Shown piece after piece: positions 34,596 to 44,723 of a stretch of DNA of 64,000 bases (within the stretch, counting starts at the first letter, position 1; each line of letters opens with the position of its first letter). Origin of the DNA: Topomyia yanbarensis (lineage: Eukaryota > Arthropoda > Insecta > Diptera > Culicidae); contig NC_080671.1 of the NCBI RefSeq assembly GCF_030247195.1, forward strand, positions 85,992,370 to 86,056,369. Reading direction: 5' to 3'. Below the pieces are notes generated by a model, which was not told the DNA's origin, searched no databases, and saw only the letters and a program-made list of their open reading frames with translations. Position numbers and translations under genes: made by a program.

Positions 34596-35675
34596 TTAGT
34601 CATTCAGTTCCATTTCTTCCGAAGGATGTCCCCAAACTTCGATTCTTCCTTTAATGGCAAATAGTATATCAGTCCCCGTTGGATGTGTTGATAGCGAGTG
34701 AACCACCCCGGAGTTCATCTGTAGCCTACGCAACTCGGTACCTTCCAGTAGGTCCCAAATAAGAGCACAACCCTCCGAAGAACCTGATATTATATTAGAA
34801 TCGCTCTGAATCACACCGCACTCGATGTGATAATCTTCCGTTTTGTGTCCCTTGTATTCGGACAGAAGTTCTCCGGAATCACTATCAATCAACCGAATTG
34901 TACTATCCATGCAAGCTGCTAATATACACTGTCCGTCCTTCGTTTGAATGATGTGAGTAATAGGAACGCCAATCGTGTCGCATGTTAGTTCCCCGGCTCG
35001 TAAGTCGTACTGCCGAATGGATCCATCCAATGATCCACTGATAATCTTGTGCTCCGTTACGATCAATGAGGTAATACAATCTTTTGCTTCTCGCATAGTT
35101 TGCAGTGCTTCCAATTTTCGGGTTCGAACGTCCCAGCACGATACAGTATTATCGGTCGAACCTGAAACGGCGATCGACGAATCCTCGTTGAATTTAACAC
35201 AGTTGACTGCTCCGGCGTGGCCTCGCAAGCGACGAACTGGCAGTCCTGTTGAAACGTCCCAATAAATAATACTTTTGTCCGTTGATCCGGATACTATAAA
35301 GCTGCTGTCGCAGCTACCTGCCGCATCCATTACTTCTCCTGCATGTCCACCGTAGGTTTTCAGTAACAAACCATTGAGAGCATTCCAAAGTTTGATCTTC
35401 TTGTCAGAGCCACAGGTAAGGCAGTAGGAACCATCCACTAAAATGAAGAAAAATTAGAAGATTCAGTTGTGTCGTTAGCTAGACGATCATATAAAACTTC
35501 AACACAACTTCCGAGACCTAAATTAAATATATGTAACAGGTTACCGTACGTTTAATAAATTACAAATTACACAGAAATCTTACAAAGTTGGAAAGCATAG
35601 GGATTTACCGTTGTAGCGTACCGCTCTGACGGCTCCTTGGTCGCAGTTCAATGTGTTTTTGTGAACTAAATCCAT
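34596..35675 (-). CDS. WDR83/MORG1-like WD40 repeat protein, two exons
   Basis: The product is a seven-bladed WD40 propeller of about 302 residues, close to the usual ~315 of WDR83/MORG1. That family is a scaffold of the ERK MAPK module and a spliceosome-associated protein (family knowledge). Exon 2 (35437-34596) carries successive blade ends KLWN, IYWD, SCWD, RQYD, RLID, LIWD and EVWG, with GH dipeptides (GGHAGEV, RGHAGAV, KGHKTED). An apparent start at 35438 is only a GTG (Val) codon at the splice junction. I place exon 1 at 35675-35609: ATG, then 22 codons ending AVRYN, one leftover G and a GTAAAT donor at 35608. The acceptor TTTTAG ends at 35438, the intron is 171 bp, and the G joins TG to give Val. 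The reconstructed N-terminus ...CDQGAVRAVRYN fits a first blade. The stop is TAA at 34598-34596. No breaks are seen. The orthology call is by remembered similarity. Confidence 0.9.
35609..35675 (-). CDS. WDR83-like exon 1 (coding part)
   Basis: This short coding exon is recovered by hand. It reads ATG GAT TTA GTT CAC ... TAC AAC G, then the donor GTAAAT. It supplies residues 1-22 plus the first base of codon 23. The alternative upstream ATG at 35680-35678 is in another frame and hits TAG within five codons, so the 35675 start is preferred. Confidence 0.82.
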
Positions 35676-35679
35676 CTCA

Positions 35680-36431
35680 TGTAATATAAGGTTTAAATCA
35701 TGTCCTTACAATCGCCAATTACAGGTTTTAGATAAGAGAAATGACTGACAAACTGCTGATCACAGTAACAATATGTTGAAGCTTCCTATACTTCGTGTTA
35801 TTATGAAGCATTTTGATAACAAAATAAATAAAAATAGGTATGAAAACAAAACGATAAAAACAGGGTGTAATACAAATTGAAATAGTGTGTGCGCAACCCT
35901 GATAGCTTTAGTCAATTAATTCGAGCAAATCTCGCGAGTTTTTTGAGAAGAGCCAATAATCATACTGTCAAAAATCACTTTGAGAGAAAATTCTGGACAG
36001 ACCATTAATCGCCGATTATGAATCCTAGCAACTGACGAAAGAGAAAACTTTTCTCTTTCATAAAATGTGAGGCTGTTCGCAAAGCTGATGTATTCTATAT
36101 GGGATCAAAGTCCCTCTATATAAGGGCTTTGATATGGGATGTTCTATTTTGCATCACCGACTAAAACAGATCAATCGCAATGATCAGATGCAGTTCTACT
36201 TTTCGAGCACTTTCTTGGATCAGATTTAAAACAGCCCGACTATTCTGTTTTAAATTTTCCACAATATAAAACACGAATAGAACACTGTTCTAATTTTTTC
36301 ATTGGTATGTGTGTCGACTGACAGCAGAAAAAAACAATGTGTCACATAAGACCCAAACAATAACAAAATCAAATAAACAACATTTAGAACAGGTGACTAA
36401 AACATCGCATTGGGAACACCTTGTTCTATAT
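35680..36431. other. Upstream flank of the WDR83-like gene
   Basis: I see no gene. ATCAAAGTCCCTCTATATAA + GGGCTTTGAT at 36107-36136 is a hairpin. Promoter elements of the WDR83-like gene must lie in the first few hundred bases, but no clear motif is seen. Confidence 0.4.
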
Positions 36432-36448
36432 GTATTTTGGATTCTGTC

Positions 36449-36602
36449 ACGTTCGCCCGAAAGCCATTTACCCGAAGGATATTTACCCGAATATCACATA
36501 AACCCGAATGTCATTCACCCGAAAGCCACGAACACCCGAAAGACATTCGCCCGAATGCAACATAAACCCGAATGCCATTCGCCCGAATTCCATATACCCG
36601 AA
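36449..36602 (+). repeat. Left terminal array of CCCGAA repeats
   Basis: There are ten CCCGAA cores spaced mostly 15-17 bp, often as CATTCGCCCGAA or CATTTACCCGAA. The array is inverted relative to the one at 39978-40112. Confidence 0.93.
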
Positions 36603-36671
36603 AAACATCAAAATGTCAATCGACAAAATTTAATTTATTAAGATGAAATACAAATTTTATTACATTTGATG

Positions 36672-37133
36672 CTATGAAGAAATTAACACTAAAGCTATAC
36701 CAGTCAAATAGTTAATCCAATCACCTGGTTTGTATGATTTAACTAGGGTTTCCAGTTTTAGGTCCTTTCGTGAGTTCTTTTTAGACTTTTTAGCTGTTGG
36801 TACCGCTTGTAGTGTACGTAAAACATATGTACTAGGGTTTTTCTCTTCAAGCTGCAACTGCTTCAACACATCATAGAATTTCCACGGCTTAACAAACCGT
36901 TCCATTTATTGTGCTAGTCTTCCACATTATTGGTGGTTCTAGGAATCTTTGTCGATACATTTTCGAAAACTGATCACGAAGCGGGGGGCAAACAACGGTT
37001 TTCGAGAAACTTTTTGAATAGTTTCCTTCCTACCAAAAATACAATTAATCCAAAAATCGTCGAGAGCCTTTGGACAACTTTTCCTCAATTCTTCGAGTGC
37101 CATTGGAACACCTTGATGGGGCAAGAAAGCCAA
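36672..37133 (-). pseudogene. MULE transposase C-terminal remnant
   Basis: Three minus frames continue one another. First (37133 to ~36960): AFLPHQGVPMALEELRKSC, then LFAPRF. Second (~36965-36890): IPRTTNNVEDWHNKWNGL, which matches the LPRTNNSVEGWHN signature after the catalytic core of MULE transposases (knowledge). Third (36905-36672): FVKPWKFYDVLKQLQLEEKN, then KLETLVKSYKPGDWINYLTGIA, matching the usual C-terminal ..YLRGIA.. helix. Two frameshifts and the absence of the upstream DDE domain and zinc finger make it non-functional. It sits about 70 bp inside the left terminal array, as expected for a gene reading toward the element end. Confidence 0.75.
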
Positions 37134-37345
37134 GGCAACAACTTTTTTGTAAATTAGTTGTATTCGGTGATCTTCCGAATATTTTGTCTGATGACCAAGT
37201 TGTTTTATTTTTCTGAAAAAACTTTGGTTTAGATGGAAGAATCATCCGTGAATTAGGTGGAAGAATCATCCTGTCTCGAAATCCAATATTACGTAGAGAG
37301 CTATTTGGTATATAGATTCAAGAAATTGCTCTTGTTTTGAAAAAA

Positions 37346-38185
37346 GGAATCAACCCTTATGTTTGAGTATACCGGGCAGACGAGTGGATCAACAGTTTCT
37401 TTGCAAACTTATTTGGCATGCAGATCCAAGGATTTGTCATGTTTGAAAGAAGCAATCAACCCCTAATTGTGGGAAAAGAGCTGCTCATGTTGAAAAGAAG
37501 GAATCAATCCCTAAGTGTAAGTAAACCGGGCAAACGAGTGGATCACCGGTTTAATTGCGGGGGTTATTTGGTATACAAACTCAAAGAACTGCTCATATTT
37601 AAAGAAGGAATCAACCCCTATGTTTCAGTAAACCAAGCATACCAATGGATCACAGGTTTGCCGAGTAGGGACCTCCGCTTCGGTTCCTCGACCTCGGTAA
37701 TTGTGGGAAAGCCGCATCACACTAGCTTCGTCACATAACATTTATGAGCTACTATTTACTAACGGTGTTGTGCCAAATGGACTTCCACCATGCAAGATAT
37801 AATTACTAATTTAATTGATTAAATTCGTTAACGGAACATCTTAACAAATATTTACCTCGATCGATGGTGTTTCCGAAAGATTTCTTATTATTTTGTCCGG
37901 TTTATCACGAGATTTCACCGCTCGAGCTGACAACTGCGTCCTATATGCATCAGTTTGCACCTGAAGAGCATTTGTGGCGTTGGCAACAGAACCTCATTGA
38001 CGTCGGATAGTACACCTAAAAGCGATGTCGCATAGTCACATTGGTCAGTGTACGGTTGACTAATGTGGCTACGCCACATAGCTTTCTGGTGCACTACTGT
38101 CCGACTTCGCTACCGCTCAGTCGGCTTTAAACTAGCTATAGCCCCTATGTTTGAGTAAACCGGGCAAACAAGAGGATCACAGGTT
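37346..38185 (+). repeat. Imperfect repeats GGAATCAACCCCTATGTTTG
   Basis: Copies of GGAATCAACCCCTA.GTTT.AGTA + AACCGGGCAAACGAGTGGAT start near 37346, 37449 (partial), 37500, 37605 and 38143 with irregular spacing. The 37500 and 37605 copies carry GAACTGCTCAT or GAGCTGCTCAT nearby. Between them, 38002-38115 has an inverted pair GTCGGATAGTACACC/GGTGCACTACTGTCCGAC. All lies inside the MULE-type element. Confidence 0.65.
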
Positions 38186-38331
38186 TGCGTATAACTCCGG
38201 CGACGGGTGGATCAACGCCTCGTCCAACGAAATCTCAGCGGCTTTGCGCCGCTTCGGATCCTTGGCCTCGGATATGCGGCCAAGCCGCATCACACTAGCT
38301 CCGCTGTATCAGCTCACTTGTTATTGTTCAG

Positions 38332-39804
38332 TAGGGCATTGCAAAAAAAAATTTTTTTTTGAATTCTCAAAGCCCCCCCCCATCTCATATTGTGACAAAT
38401 GTCAAAGTAAGCTCAGCTGCCAAATTTCACATCATTTGGACAATTTTAGACCCCCGCCCACTTCGCTTGAAATTTTTTGAAATTGGTACTATGGGAAAAT
38501 ATGGAGGAAAAATACATTAAATGCTATAACTTTTGAAGTAGCAATCAGAAAATTACAATTTATACCTCTTTTGAAAGGAAATAATCTAAGTATTTGAATG
38601 AAGATATTTTTGTTTCTTGAAACATAAGGGAAAGTGGGGTACTGGGTCATTTTGGCCCCGAAATCCCCTATTTTTATTGATTTTTCTGCTCCGTGAGGCA
38701 AATCATACATATTTTGTAGTTTTTCTAATGTGAAATAATCTCAGAAATCGAACGGAACCCTTTTGAATTTAGTTCGAATACGAGAAGTTGGGGTTATAGG
38801 GCTTTTTGTCAGTCATATTAAATTTTATCATTTTCTCATGCATATATCTCTATTATTCTTCAATCAATTTTCATAAAATGTAACTTATTGAACGTGTAAA
38901 ATTCTGAGGAATAAAACAAAAATAAAAACGTTGAAGGTAAAATTCAGAAGCATCAAACTTTTTGATATTTACTCTACAAATCTCATTTTTTCATTATTTG
39001 TCCTAATACCTCAACTTCCCCTATTTTTCCAGGAATGAAACTTTTCTCATGTGATTCCTAAGCATATTTTACACTAAAAGTAGTAAATTAAATAAGAATT
39101 TTGTTGATAAATGGAGTTAATATGTGCGATTTTTATGATAAAAATGTGAAATCGACACTATATGTCAGATAATTTGATGTTCCTGAATTTTACCGGTAAC
39201 GAATCTATTTTTGTTATAATCCTAAGGATTTTCCACGTTCAACAAGGTATAGTTTATGAAAATTGAGTGAAGAATAATAGAGATATATTCACGAGAAAAT
39301 GATGAAGTTTAATATGAATGTCAAAAGGCCATTTAACCCCAACTTCTCGTATTCGGACTAAGGTCAAAAGGGCCGCATCACACTATTCGATTTCTGAGAT
39401 TTTTTTACATTAGAAAAACTACAAAATATGTATGATTTGCCTCACGGAGCAGAAAAATCATTAAAAATAGGGGATTTTGGGGCCAAAATGATCCAGTACC
39501 CCACTTTCCCGTATTTTTCTAGAAATAATTATATCTCTATTCAAATACTAAGATTATTTCCTTCCAAAAGAGGTATAAATTTTAATTTTCTGATTGCTAC
39601 TTCAAAAGTTATAGCATTTAATGTATTTTTCCTCCATATTTTCCCATAGTACCAATTTCAAAGAATTTCAAGCGTAGTGGGCGGGGGTCTAAAATTGACC
39701 AAATGATGTGAAATTTGGCATCTGAGCTTACTTTGCCATTTGTCACCATATGAGAGGGGGGGCCTTTGAGAATTCAAAAAAAAATTTTTTTTTGCGATGC
39801 CCTA
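38332..39804. mobile_element. 1473-bp fold-back element with 8-bp duplication, nested in the MULE-type element
   Basis: Two arms of roughly 640 bp are inverted: 38332-~38965 and ~39165-39804. They start TAGGGCATTGC and TAGGGCATCGC (inward), run through a palindromic A9T9 block, CTCATAT.GTGACAAATG and TATGATTTGCC-type sequence, and encode mirror-image 73-residue frames at 38710-38489 (minus) and 39428-39649 (plus) that are simply the two arms. TTGTTCAG flanks both sides (38324-38331, 39805-39812). Length of duplication and short TAGGG ends fit a hAT-type non-autonomous element. No transposase is seen. Confidence 0.88.
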
Positions 39805-39977
39805 TTGTTCAGTTTATCAAACTTTGGTTAAAGTTTTCACATTTCCCGCTCGGATTTGGTTTATTTAGGTTAAAATACATCCTTTTGGTAAAAAACCGCA
39901 TTAAAGTCGGACTTCTATCACTAAAGTCACTAAACTAGACAGTTACCGATTTTATATTATGCTTGAGTGAATGTGGT

Positions 39978-40112
39978 ATTCGGGTTAATGACATTCGGGC
40001 GAGTGGTCCATTCGGGTTGATGGCATTCGGGTAAATAGTCCATTCTGGCAAATGGCTTTCGGGCGAACGTCATTCGGGTAAATGACTTTCGGGCGAATGT
40101 CATTCGGGCGAA
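39978..40112 (-). repeat. Right terminal array of CCCGAA repeats
   Basis: TTCGGG occurs eight times, with one TTCTGG variant, at 15-24 bp spacing, inverted relative to the left array. An artificial open frame on minus (40433-39957) crosses it and is not coding. Confidence 0.92.
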
Positions 40113-40226
40113 TGTGATAGAACCGTATTTTGACAGATCTAAATTATCCGACAGCTTGTCATTTTGAAACAAGCTTACGTCAGAGCATTGCGAACAGCCT
40201 AAGCAAGGGTGAAGAAATTGGCCATA

Positions 40227-40463
40227 GGGCTCAAAAGCCAACTGCCAACTGATATTCCAAGGAATATATGATGTTTCAAATAGTCTTATAGATATGGATG
40301 GTGCATGAAAATGTGCAAAAAACTCGCACCAAACACAGATGTTATATAGTAAACAAAATAGAAAAAAATTCTTTTTTCGTTGACCTATGCGCCATATTTG
40401 AGTAATTACGGTGTGTCCAGAATTTCTCGTCAAAGTGAATTTTGATAGTTGGCTTATAAGCCC
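40227..40463. mobile_element. MITE with GGCTCAAAAGCCAACT ends, TA duplication, copy 1
   Basis: GGGCTCAAAAGCCAACT at the left and GGGCTTATAAGCCAACT inward from the right. TA on both sides (40225-40226, 40464-40465). The sister copy is at 57574-57770. It abuts a fragment of the 19529 hairpin family (40200-40222). Confidence 0.78.
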
Positions 40464-40469
40464 TAATCA

Positions 40470-42085
40470 TATCGACATAGATCTTTCATTAGAGCCTAAA
40501 TCGCAAATGTAAACAAACTGCGATTTTGCTATTATGACATTATGCAACCAAAATACTACAAGATTGAGGTGAACGTGAAAATTAATTAAAATGGTTTTTA
40601 GTTCGATTTATAATTAAAGAAAACACAATGGCGAAACAGACGACCTTTATATATGGAATATAAAAGCTAAACTTATATTTTTGGATGCATCCGAGGCGAA
40701 TGGTTACTATTCACAAAATTATTTTGTAAACGGCGGATCTATTATATAAATGACAAATAATATGATGATGTCTACTCGGAGGTTGTTGCTCATAAATATT
40801 GGAATATTTTGATATTTTATGAAATTTGAAGAAAAGATGCACGCGCCCTTTCATTTGCATTGGGTTTCTATGCGCCCATTTGTTGAGCCCTATTAGAAAT
40901 ATCTTGTCAAACTCGCCCATTTACCCAGCACTATCTAGCAAGACAAAGTCAGTATAGTCAATTTACCGTGCCCTTCTGTAATTCATTTTCACGGTTTAGC
41001 CTTTTCACAAATGGCGATTGCTGAAGGGCGACATCACGACTGGAATGCAAATTTGGTGTAAGCATTCTTTTAGTTTCTACTAGAAAAAACTCTAGAAAGA
41101 GAACTGCGGTGAGAAAAACAACATTTTTGGCAACGTATGCCCCGGCTTTGTATGGCAACACGTTCATTGTTATAAGGATAGGAAATGTTCGATTGGATTC
41201 GTTTTTCGACAGCTAAACCCGAATCCAATCGATTCACAATGGAGTCTCCGCAGTTCTCTTTTTAGAGTTTTTCTAGTTTCTACTGTTTCTACTAGAGCTT
41301 CCATATCGGAAATTTATTTCCCGGGAATCCCGGGATTTTTGGATTTCCCGGGATTCCTGCTTCCCGGGCAATTATTTTTTCTCATTTCCGGGATTCGGGG
41401 ATCCCGGGAAAAAGATTTTTAATTTATTCCAAAAGGCTTTGGTTTCTTCGAAAGATATTCTGCTGGAAGTATCTTGACCGGCAAACATTTAGAGTGAGTA
41501 GTGAGTGCAGTTTGTCCTTTTCCAACTGATTTGCAGATCAACGGACTATATATCTTTAAGTGTGCTGATGTTTTCATGATTTTTTTAGGTATATAGCCCA
41601 AGCCTTACTGCTAAAGAATGTTTATATTTTTATGCAAAAATGGATTTATTTGCCGGGCGTTGTGTCGTAGCATTTCCTTACAGTAGCGTTAGTTGCGTGC
41701 ACGACATTTCTGCGACCGATGAGCCGATTGATCAAATTTTTTAACAGTTCTTTTAATAGTTTACTTTAATATTTAGATCTTGAAAGAAAGGGCTTGCAAA
41801 CAAATTAGTTGTGAAAATGGCGGCACTTTATTTAAAAATCGATGAATGTTTGTTTCAAAACATGGGATGGTTTGTAGAGATATCATGCTTAACGCAAACG
41901 CTATTTAAAATAAAGAATGTTTCTAGAGCGCCTGCAGAAATATTTTGTTGGTTTATCGAATATCGTGAATTTTGCATACAATTTTGCATGCCCGATATTT
42001 AAATTTTTGGATGTATGAAAAGAAATACATAATGCTGTATCTGTCCAATATCATGCACATTCAAACTCTTTGAATGACGCTTTGG
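40470..42085. other. Anonymous DNA with a CCCGGG cluster
   Basis: I support no gene. 41321-41410 has five CCCGGG hexamers and one TTCCGGGA in 90 bp (TTTCCCGGGAATCCCGGGAT and similar). Open frames of 60-70 codons show no known domain. Confidence 0.45.
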
Positions 42086-42310
42086 GACCATTCATAAATT
42101 ACGTAACACAACAATTGTCCAAAATTGGCTCCCCCTTCCCTCATGAAACAAAATGTCACAAATTTCTCTATACCCCCCTCCCTTATTACGTAACAAATTC
42201 CGGGAAATTTTTTTTCTACAGGCAAAACATGTTACGAGCGATCTAGCCTGTTCCCCCTCGCCCGTATGTCACAACATGTCACAATTTGTCGTACCCCTCC
42301 CCATGATTTC
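42086..42310. mobile_element. MITE with GACCATTCA end, copy 2 (right-truncated)
   Basis: It begins GGGACCATTCATAAATTACG as at 11948 and shares TTATTACGTAACAAATTCC, AAAACATGTTACGA and TTGTCGTACCCC. The right inverted end is missing; the match stops near 42305. Confidence 0.78.
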
Positions 42311-43617
42311 AAAGCCAACATCTAGATCGTCGCGTTAGGGTCGATCCACAATAAACAGAATCAATTTCATTCGTCACAATTTAGTGATAGTCGAGTTCGG
42401 TTAATTTGTTGGTGCACCATGGTGTAAAGCTTTTGGTATTTACCGACATGTCCAAAACAACACATTTCTTCAATAAGGAATCCATGAGACATTTCTAATC
42501 AGCTGATTATTTCTTCTGACGTAACTCGGGTGGTTCCGACAAAATCGCCGATTCGATCCATCATCAAACGAATCGGGCTAACGAAGTATGGTCATCGGGC
42601 GGGTTTTTCTGTTCGGAGGAGTAAATTTGTTGATAAAACCCCTCGCTGAATTGTCAAACAAACGTCGTGGTGGATTGCCTAAATAGCTGCCCAATATTTT
42701 CGCTTTTTAACAAATGTCAAAAAATTGAGTCATGCCGTAGTGAAAATCGAGCTTCGAGCAAAACGAGCAGAACAATTTGAACTGTCAGTGGGGCCCATAA
42801 TTTATGTGTCCGCTGAGATGTTGACTTATGTTAGTTCAATACAAATGGGATAGGGGTGCCATATACGTGTTTTCAATACACCCTTATAGATCTACAATAA
42901 TATGATCAGGTTGGTCCTAGAAACGATACAATCTTTAAAATTTAGTGAAGTAGTTATAGCATAAATACCATTGCGACTGTTGTTGAAAATTTCACACATA
43001 ACAATTTGTTTCGCTCTTGATTTCATTCACTGTAGTATAAATTGAATCTTTAGTACTTTTTTCAAATAAAACGTTTAAGTTGCATTCTGGATGATCCACA
43101 GATTGTGAAAACTGTGTATATGCTTTATTTACTGATCAATCGGTCTCCTGGCATGGATCGCCAATGTGAACCCAGCTCGCTCCATGACACCCAAATAGGT
43201 GTTATCTTTGCGGTTGCTGGTGAACGAATGGACAACGCACTAGGGGCAGATCACTCTAGAAATGTATAACAAATTTGCATCAAATTAGAAAAAATGCATT
43301 TGATTTCCATTTTTGCATCAACTTTGCACTCCCTCGTAAAAAGTTTGTTTAACAAACGTCCTACGCTGATTCACTTTGTTCGATGTTTTGTTGAATGTAG
43401 GGCTAATTTTTTGTAGGGTTTTGACGTCTTACACGCAAAGCAAAATACATTTCACGCAACGCAAAATACATTACGAATTTCTATTTTGATAGAAAGAAAT
43501 GCATTTAACTTAGCTGATTTTTAAAAATGCTGCCCCTAGACAACGCATTTATCGTTGCTTCTCAACCATATATACGATTGATGTGACGGAAACGCTTTGA
43601 CAATTTCTACAGTCGTG
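42311..43617. other. Anonymous DNA
   Basis: No gene is recognised. AAATGCATTT-type words and CAAAATACATTTCACGCAA / CAAAATACATTACG near 43440-43480 form a small local direct repeat. Confidence 0.45.
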
Positions 43618-43619
43618 AT

Positions 43620-43880
43620 TCGCTGGTTGGACACTTTAACCGCTTTTTAGTTGGACCTCCGCTAGTTGGACCATTGTCCAACTAAAAGGCATCTGAACGT
43701 CAAAATCTCGTGTCAAATTTACTTTGACAATCAATCTGACAATATCTAGAGATGTGAACAGATGCATTCACATTGCCAACATCTCCTTTGGAGAGTTTTT
43801 GACATTTGTCAGTCGGTCCAACTAGCGAATCAAATTCGTTAGTTGGACAAGGCTGTGGCCCAACCAGCGAATCACGACTG
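43620..43880. mobile_element. pogo/Tigger-like MITE, copy 2 (TA duplication)
   Basis: CAGTCGTGATTCGCTGGTTG...CAACCAGCGAATCACGACTG with TA on both sides (43618-43619, 43881-43882). The perfect 20-bp ends make this the better-preserved copy. Confidence 0.9.
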
Positions 43881-43885
43881 TATTG

Positions 43886-44055
43886 GGATTTTCAATTGAC
43901 GTGCACCGGTGTAATGGAGTGCACTGGTTTTTGCACTTTCCAGCAGAAGTGTCAATGGAACATACCCAGTTTTCTGCACTTCCGCTAGAAAGTGCAAAAA
44001 TGGTGCAGTTTCATCAGTGCACTCCACTACCCCGGTGTCAATCAATCGAAAATCC
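43886..44055. mobile_element. 170-bp palindromic MITE adjacent to the pogo-like MITE
   Basis: The ends GGATTTTCAATTGACGTGCA and, inward from the right, GGATTTTCGATTGATTGACA then ACCGG.GTA.TGGAGTGCACTG are inverted. TATTG stands on both sides (43881-43885, 44056-44060), a possible 5-bp duplication that overlaps the TA of the neighbouring element. Confidence 0.72.
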
Positions 44056-44063
44056 TATTGGTC

Positions 44064-44723
44064 GCCAACGAAAATATACATTACGGGTAATGAATCAATG
44101 CAAGTGATAGCATGGTACCAAATACAAATATGTATTTGTATTTGATGGTACTATAGTATAGAATAATAGAAATAATTCTATTGATAGGTTTTTTTGCATT
44201 GTGGTGCGATTTTCATGAATGGGTATTTTTTACGCATTTTGTTGCAACAGTTCCGCGAAAAATAATAGGTAAAACAAACCCAGGTTGACGTACAAGGTCT
44301 GTACTCATTTATGGGTACAAACCCTTTACCCATTTAATGGGTTATTCCACTTTTATTAAAAATGCGTAGTTTTCTACGCATTAATGGGTACTTTATTTTA
44401 TCAGTGTACACAATTTTCAACAGCTCGATTTGCTTCCCCTAATTCCATCGAGCTGCTGCAGCCCTGCATTACTGAACGATTGAGAAAATGCGCAAAAGAC
44501 GCGAAAAAATAGCAAAATAAATTTAGAGAAAAAAGAAAACAAAGGTGAAAAAGATGAATCAGAAACGTCAAATGAAGAAAATTTTGCGGCGACGTAAGTG
44601 AAAAGTGGCATATTTTGTTCGCCTGGTTCAATTAATTCGGATTTTTTGGGTACTGAAGTGGCCAACCCTCTCGAGTTCGGAGCGATACGACAGTTATTTC
44701 GTTCCCGGAAGTAAACCGGAGCG
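44064..44723 (+). other. Upstream region of menin, no clear promoter motif
   Basis: This is the 660-bp stretch between a MITE and the menin ATG. It contains a nested palindrome ATTTGTATTTG/CAAATACAAAT near 44120 and repeated ATGGGTA/TACCCAT and ACGCATT/AATGCGT motifs between 44216 and 44395, which look like a decayed small inverted-repeat element. The part from about 44400 is GC-richer and probably holds the menin 5' UTR. I see no convincing TATA box, and the transcription start cannot be fixed. Confidence 0.4.

Larger units (their letters stand above)
36440..40124 (-). mobile_element. Mutator-like (MULE/Phantom-type) transposon with tandem-repeat inverted ends
   Basis: The element is bounded by a perfect 8-bp duplication GTATTTTG (36432-36439 and 40125-40132). 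The outermost bases are inverted: GATTCTGTCACGTTCGCCCG at the left, GGTTCTATCACATTCGCCCG inward from the right. Behind them lie arrays of a ~16-bp unit around CCCGAA, ten copies on the left (36449-36602), eight plus one variant on the right as TTCGGG (39978-40112). Next to the left array is a broken MULE transposase C-terminus. A fold-back element (38332-39804) and a minisatellite-like segment (37346-38185) occupy the rest. An 8-9-bp duplication and long inverted ends are usual for Mutator-like elements (knowledge). The catalytic part of the transposase is not found, so the copy is dead. Confidence 0.85.

Noticed and set aside
36449..36602. Regular short repeats that could suggest a CRISPR array
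   Set aside because: The units are 15-17 bp without spacers of constant length, are mirrored at 39978-40112 as transposon ends, and the DNA is eukaryotic.
38489..39649. Two nearly identical 73-residue frames on opposite strands
   Set aside because: They are the two arms of the fold-back element; no independent coding evidence.
39957..40433. 158-codon minus frame
   Set aside because: It crosses the terminal repeat array, two element borders and a MITE, so it is composite chance sequence.
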